Source of the DNA: Pedobacter chitinilyticus
Lineage (GTDB): Bacteria > Bacteroidota > Bacteroidia > Sphingobacteriales > Sphingobacteriaceae
DNA: 64,000 nucleotides
Direction: 5' to 3'
NCBI RefSeq assembly: GCF_003313385.1
Contig: NZ_QMHN01000003.1
Span: 62,001-126,000, forward strand
Shown here one piece after another: positions 61,108-64,000 of this stretch. How positions within the stretch are numbered: the first letter of the stretch is position 1; every line of letters starts with the position of its first letter. A program made the translations under genes and the position numbers. Below the pieces are notes generated by a model. That model ran no database searches. It was not told where the DNA came from and saw only the letters and a program-made list of their open reading frames with translations.

Positions 61108-61850
61108 TTTTTTTCTTAGTTGCTGCTGGATTGGTTTTCCTCGTGTTCACTTACAACAAGAGAAGAAAAATTCATGCGATGGAAAAAGAAAGCCTTAAGA
61201 AAACACATGAAACCATTCTACTCAAATCCCAAATTGAAGTGCAGGAGCAAACCATGCAAACCATCGCCAGCAACCTCCACGACAATATTGGACAGCTGCT
61301 AAGCCTTACCAACTTAACCTTGGCTTCTATTAACATAGATGACAGAGAAAAGGCAAGCAAAAAAATTGACAACTCTACCGAGTTAGTGAACAAATCCATT
61401 AAGGAACTAAGAGAATTGGCTAAGCTATTACAGGGAGAAAAACTGCTCGAAAAAGGTATCGGCTATGCCCTTGCGCAGGAAGTAGCTTGGCTTAAAAAAT
61501 CTGAAATCTACCAAATTAACTTTACCAACCAACTTGAAGAACAGCTAGAGACCTCTCCCGAAAAGGACTTGATTATCTTAAGACTCTTTCAAGAAATCGT
61601 CAATAACATTATCAAACATGCCAAGGCAACCGAAATCATCATCAGCTTGACACAACAACAAGAAAACTTGCTCATTGTCATTAAAGAAAATGGCATTGGC
61701 TTTAATTATCACGACGTATCTAAAAACAATAGTGTTGGACTAGGTCTGCACACCATTGAGAAGAGAGTAAAGTTAATTGACGGCACATTCCAAGTTGACT
61801 CAACAATAGGTAAAGGAACTCAAATCACCCTAATCATACCCTATCCTTAA
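61056..61850 (+). CDS. NarL-type sensor histidine kinase
   Basis: A 264-aa kinase with one N-terminal membrane helix (AILLSALVFFLVAAGLVFLVF), a coiled coil, and the HisKA_3 motif IASNLHDNIGQLLSLTNL (phospho-His near residue 73). The ATP-binding domain has FQEIVNNIIKHAKA, KENGIGF (Glu where many kinases have Asp) and GLGLHTIEKRVKLI. It probably pairs with the response regulator that starts immediately after its stop codon. Confidence 0.9.
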   Translation: MHQQQADLYNAILLSALVFFLVAAGLVFLVFTYNKRRKIHAMEKESLKKTHETILLKSQIEVQEQTMQTIASNLHDNIGQLLSLTNLTLASINIDDREKASKKIDNSTELVNKSIKELRELAKLLQGEKLLEKGIGYALAQEVAWLKKSEIYQINFTNQLEEQLETSPEKDLIILRLFQEIVNNIIKHAKATEIIISLTQQQENLLIVIKENGIGFNYHDVSKNNSVGLGLHTIEKRVKLIDGTFQVDSTIGKGTQITLIIPYP

Positions 61851-62492
61851 ATGATGCAAGAAAAGATAAAAATAGCCTTAGTAGACGACCACACCCTGTT
61901 CAGATCTGGCTTAGCAAGCCTGTTAAGTGAATTTGAGGAGATTGTCATTGTTTTTGAAGCGGTAAACGGCAGTGATCTACAGTCGAAAATTAAAAAGAAT
62001 GAAGACGTACAATTGATCCTCATGGATATTAACATGCCCGTAGTAGATGGCTTTGCTGCCACAAAATGGATCAAGGAGCACTATCCTCATATTTATGTTT
62101 TGGCCCTCAGCATGTTCGAAGATGAAAAATCCATCATCAACATGATTAAGGCTGGTGCAAATGGTTATCTTTTGAAGGAATCGAAACCTTCGGAAGTACT
62201 CATTGCCATTAAAGCAATGCTAGAAAAGGGCTTTTATGTAAACGAACTCGTCTCTGGCCGTTTACTGGTGTCTATCAAAAATGAAGAGCCCAAAAATATC
62301 CTTACCGAAAAAGAACTTACCTTTTTGCAATATTGTGCCTCGGAGCTTACCTACAAGGAAATTGCATCCCTCATGAATGTGAGTCCCCGTACGGTAGACA
62401 ATTACCGCGAATCCTTATTCGCCAAGCTTAACCTAAAATCCAGAACTGGCTTGGTGGTTTATGGCATTAAGAACGATTTAATAAAAATCTAG
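61851..62492 (+). CDS. NarL/FixJ-type response regulator
   Basis: A 213-aa regulator with a receiver domain (ALVDDHTLFRSGLASLL, phospho-acceptor Asp in ILMDINMPVVDG near 58, GYLLKESKPSEVL) and a C-terminal LuxR-type HTH (LTEKELTFLQYCASELTYKE, MNVSPRTVDNYRESLFAKL). It starts directly after the kinase stop (TAA-ATG), closing a four-gene unit. Confidence 0.93.
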   Translation: MMQEKIKIALVDDHTLFRSGLASLLSEFEEIVIVFEAVNGSDLQSKIKKNEDVQLILMDINMPVVDGFAATKWIKEHYPHIYVLALSMFEDEKSIINMIKAGANGYLLKESKPSEVLIAIKAMLEKGFYVNELVSGRLLVSIKNEEPKNILTEKELTFLQYCASELTYKEIASLMNVSPRTVDNYRESLFAKLNLKSRTGLVVYGIKNDLIKI

Positions 62493-62564
62493 TTGGGTTA
62501 ATTGTTTAATTGTTGAAATCGGTTAACTGACATTATCAAATTAGCCAATTCGATAATTAGCTAA

Positions 62565-63971
62565 CTAACGAGGTAAATCAAACGATTGGTGCCTATCTGG
62601 AATTTCTACATTCCTAAAACCAGCAGCGTGCAGTTTCTCTTTAAAATTCAATTGTACTTCATACTCACCATGCACCAAAAACAGTTTCTTCACCTTGCTT
62701 GCATCCTGACCAGAAAGAAATTGGAGCAAGTCATTATAATCGCCATGAGCGCTCATTGATTGGATACTTTGCACTTCTGCATGTACCGTAAATCGATCTC
62801 CAAAAATTCCCACCTCTGTAGCACCATTCTTCAACTTACCTCCCAATGAATTTGGCTCACAGTAACCCACCAGCAAAATGGTATGCTTAGGATCTCCAAT
62901 ACAGTTTTTGATGTGATGTTTTACCCTTCCGGCTTCGGCCATTCCTGATGCAGAAATAATGATACACGGTGCGGGATTAGTATTCAAGGCCTTTGATTCT
63001 TCCGCAGTTTCTACATAATGTAATCGCTCAAAATCAAAAGGATTGTCGTCAATTTTCATAATATCCAACACCTCATCATTATACCCTTCGGCATGGTTCT
63101 CTACAATCTGAGTCGCTTTTGCTGAAAGTGGACTATCCACATACACATTCACTTTTGGCAATTGACCTTTCAAATCCAGGTTGTTGAGCACGTATAAAAT
63201 CTCCTGCGTTCTGCCTACGCTAAAAGCAGGAATAATCAACTTCCCTTGCTTCTCCACACAGGTTTTAATCACCACATTCAATAATGCTTGCGCCGTTGGC
63301 TGAGCATCTTTATGGAGTTTATCACCATAGGTAGATTCCAATAAAATATAATCTGCCTGCGGAAATGATTGCGGTGAACGTAAAAGTAAATCGCCATACT
63401 GTCCTACATCACCACTAAAGCTCAATTGAGAGGTGTTGCCTTGTTCAGTAATGCGCAAATGTACCGAAGCACTGCCAATGATATGTCCAGCGTCAATAAA
63501 CTGTAAGCTAACCCCGTCGGTAATCACCACTTCTTTGTGATAAGGAACAATTTCAAAAAAAGACATCGCTTTCAGCACATCTTCCTCTTCATATAGCGCT
63601 TCCTCTAAAGGTAAGCCTCGTTTGGCCAGCTTCTTATTTTTATAGTTTAAATCTCCAGCTTGTATTTTCGCGGAATCCAACAATAGGATTTTGGTAAGCT
63701 CCTTGGTAGCAGGAGTTCCGTAAATTTTACCTTTAAAGCCTTGGGCCACCAAACGAGGAATCAATCCACTGTGGTCAATGTGTGCGTGCGACAATACCAA
63801 AACATCTACTTCGGCGGCTACAAAACCAAAGTTTTCGTTTAATGCTTCCGTTTCCTGCCCCATTCCCTGAAACATCCCACAATCCAATAAAATATTAGTT
63901 CCATTGTCTAAGGTAAGTAGGTGTTTACTTCCAGTTACGTTTCTGGCAGCACCATGAAAAGCTATCTTCAT
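62565..63971 (-). CDS. Beta-CASP metallo-beta-lactamase RNA exonuclease
   Basis: A 468-aa enzyme. ATG 63971 (MKIAFHGAARNVTGSKH) is preferred over the in-frame TTG at 63992. The metallo-beta-lactamase zinc motif LSHAHIDHSGLIPRL is near residue 65, followed by GHIIGSASVHL, FSGDVGQYGDLLL, LLESTYGDKLH, and the beta-CASP/RMMBL part with IIPAFSVGRTQEIL, IIISASGMAEAGRV and AHGDYNDLLQFL. The length and motif order fit the CPSF/YSH1-like nucleases. Confidence 0.93.
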   Translation of the reverse strand: MKIAFHGAARNVTGSKHLLTLDNGTNILLDCGMFQGMGQETEALNENFGFVAAEVDVLVLSHAHIDHSGLIPRLVAQGFKGKIYGTPATKELTKILLLDSAKIQAGDLNYKNKKLAKRGLPLEEALYEEEDVLKAMSFFEIVPYHKEVVITDGVSLQFIDAGHIIGSASVHLRITEQGNTSQLSFSGDVGQYGDLLLRSPQSFPQADYILLESTYGDKLHKDAQPTAQALLNVVIKTCVEKQGKLIIPAFSVGRTQEILYVLNNLDLKGQLPKVNVYVDSPLSAKATQIVENHAEGYNDEVLDIMKIDDNPFDFERLHYVETAEESKALNTNPAPCIIISASGMAEAGRVKHHIKNCIGDPKHTILLVGYCEPNSLGGKLKNGATEVGIFGDRFTVHAEVQSIQSMSAHGDYNDLLQFLSGQDASKVKKLFLVHGEYEVQLNFKEKLHAAGFRNVEIPDRHQSFDLPR

Positions 63972-64000
63972 TTTAAGTTCTTTAGTGTTCAATACTACGA

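Noticed and set aside
1-64000. CRISPR array, prophage or integrative element
   Set aside because: No regularly spaced direct repeats, integrase, phage structural or conjugation genes were found.

Overview
The window looks like a piece of a Bacteroidota chromosome, most likely a Sphingobacteriaceae member close to Pedobacter. The signs are: AT-rich DNA; promoters of the TTTG-N(17-21)-TAnnTTTG type; almost no Shine-Dalgarno sequences; many secreted proteins and lipoproteins; carboxypeptidase-regulatory-domain TonB receptors; a T9SS C-terminal sorting domain; LytTR two-component systems; and several families of short palindromic intergenic repeats. The species assignment is inference. No rRNA operon, CRISPR array, insertion sequence or prophage was seen.

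Layout. 1-550: two tandem tRNA-like genes with a leucine-type body, expanded variable arms and a GUC anticodon, behind a good promoter. 569-2013: a coupled membrane-protein pair (HTTM-like protein plus a single-TM partner). 2047-6391: two coupled secreted amidohydrolase-fold proteins in which only one of three domains keeps its metal ligands. 6522-11903: an apparent operon of small lipoproteins (one frameshifted) ending in a large T9SS-exported lipase-like protein. 12149-15313: an Oar-like TonB receptor. 15619-19317: a four-TM membrane protein, then a trp segment with a leader peptide, an attenuator, trpE, trpG and trpC; trpD, F, B and A are absent. 19478-21873: GMC oxidoreductase with its subunit-3 partner. 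21874-22680: gene-free and full of repeats. 22681-29240: three exported peptidases (M61, M28, tricorn-like S41). 29303-34541: mixed small genes (GNAT, TPK-like, DUF1579-like, SPFH, CapA-like, NlpC/P60). 34996-37675: pyruvate dehydrogenase E1-alpha and E2. 37815-43246: TfoX-like, AraC-like, OMP, DoxX-like, a solitary C5 DNA methyltransferase, hisS. 43431-51341: thioredoxin-like protein, two tandem outer-membrane receptor paralogues, and a Nudix/GH16/PlsC operon. 51502-55419: LytTR two-component system divergent from a 60-aa peptide gene and an ABC-2 exporter. 55477-58505: two divergent M28 peptidases. 58588-62492: a putative Cys/His hydrolase, a stand-alone LuxR regulator and a four-gene unit (unknown protein, seven-TM protein, NarL-type kinase, response regulator). 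62565-63971: beta-CASP metallo-beta-lactamase exonuclease.

How the genes work together. Much of the window serves envelope traffic and nutrient scavenging: outer-membrane receptors take up substrates, secreted or periplasmic peptidases (M61, M28 x3, tricorn-like) and a lipase-like enzyme process them, and the two-component systems probably sense envelope state. The housekeeping genes are trpEGC with Trp-codon attenuation, pdhA/pdhC, hisS, plsC and the beta-CASP nuclease.

The observations most worth following are the tandem tRNA-like genes, the complete trp attenuator on a shortened operon, the LytTR/ABC/60-aa module with its repeated intergenic motif, and the 58.6-62.5 kb regulatory locus around a Cys/His protein of unknown role.
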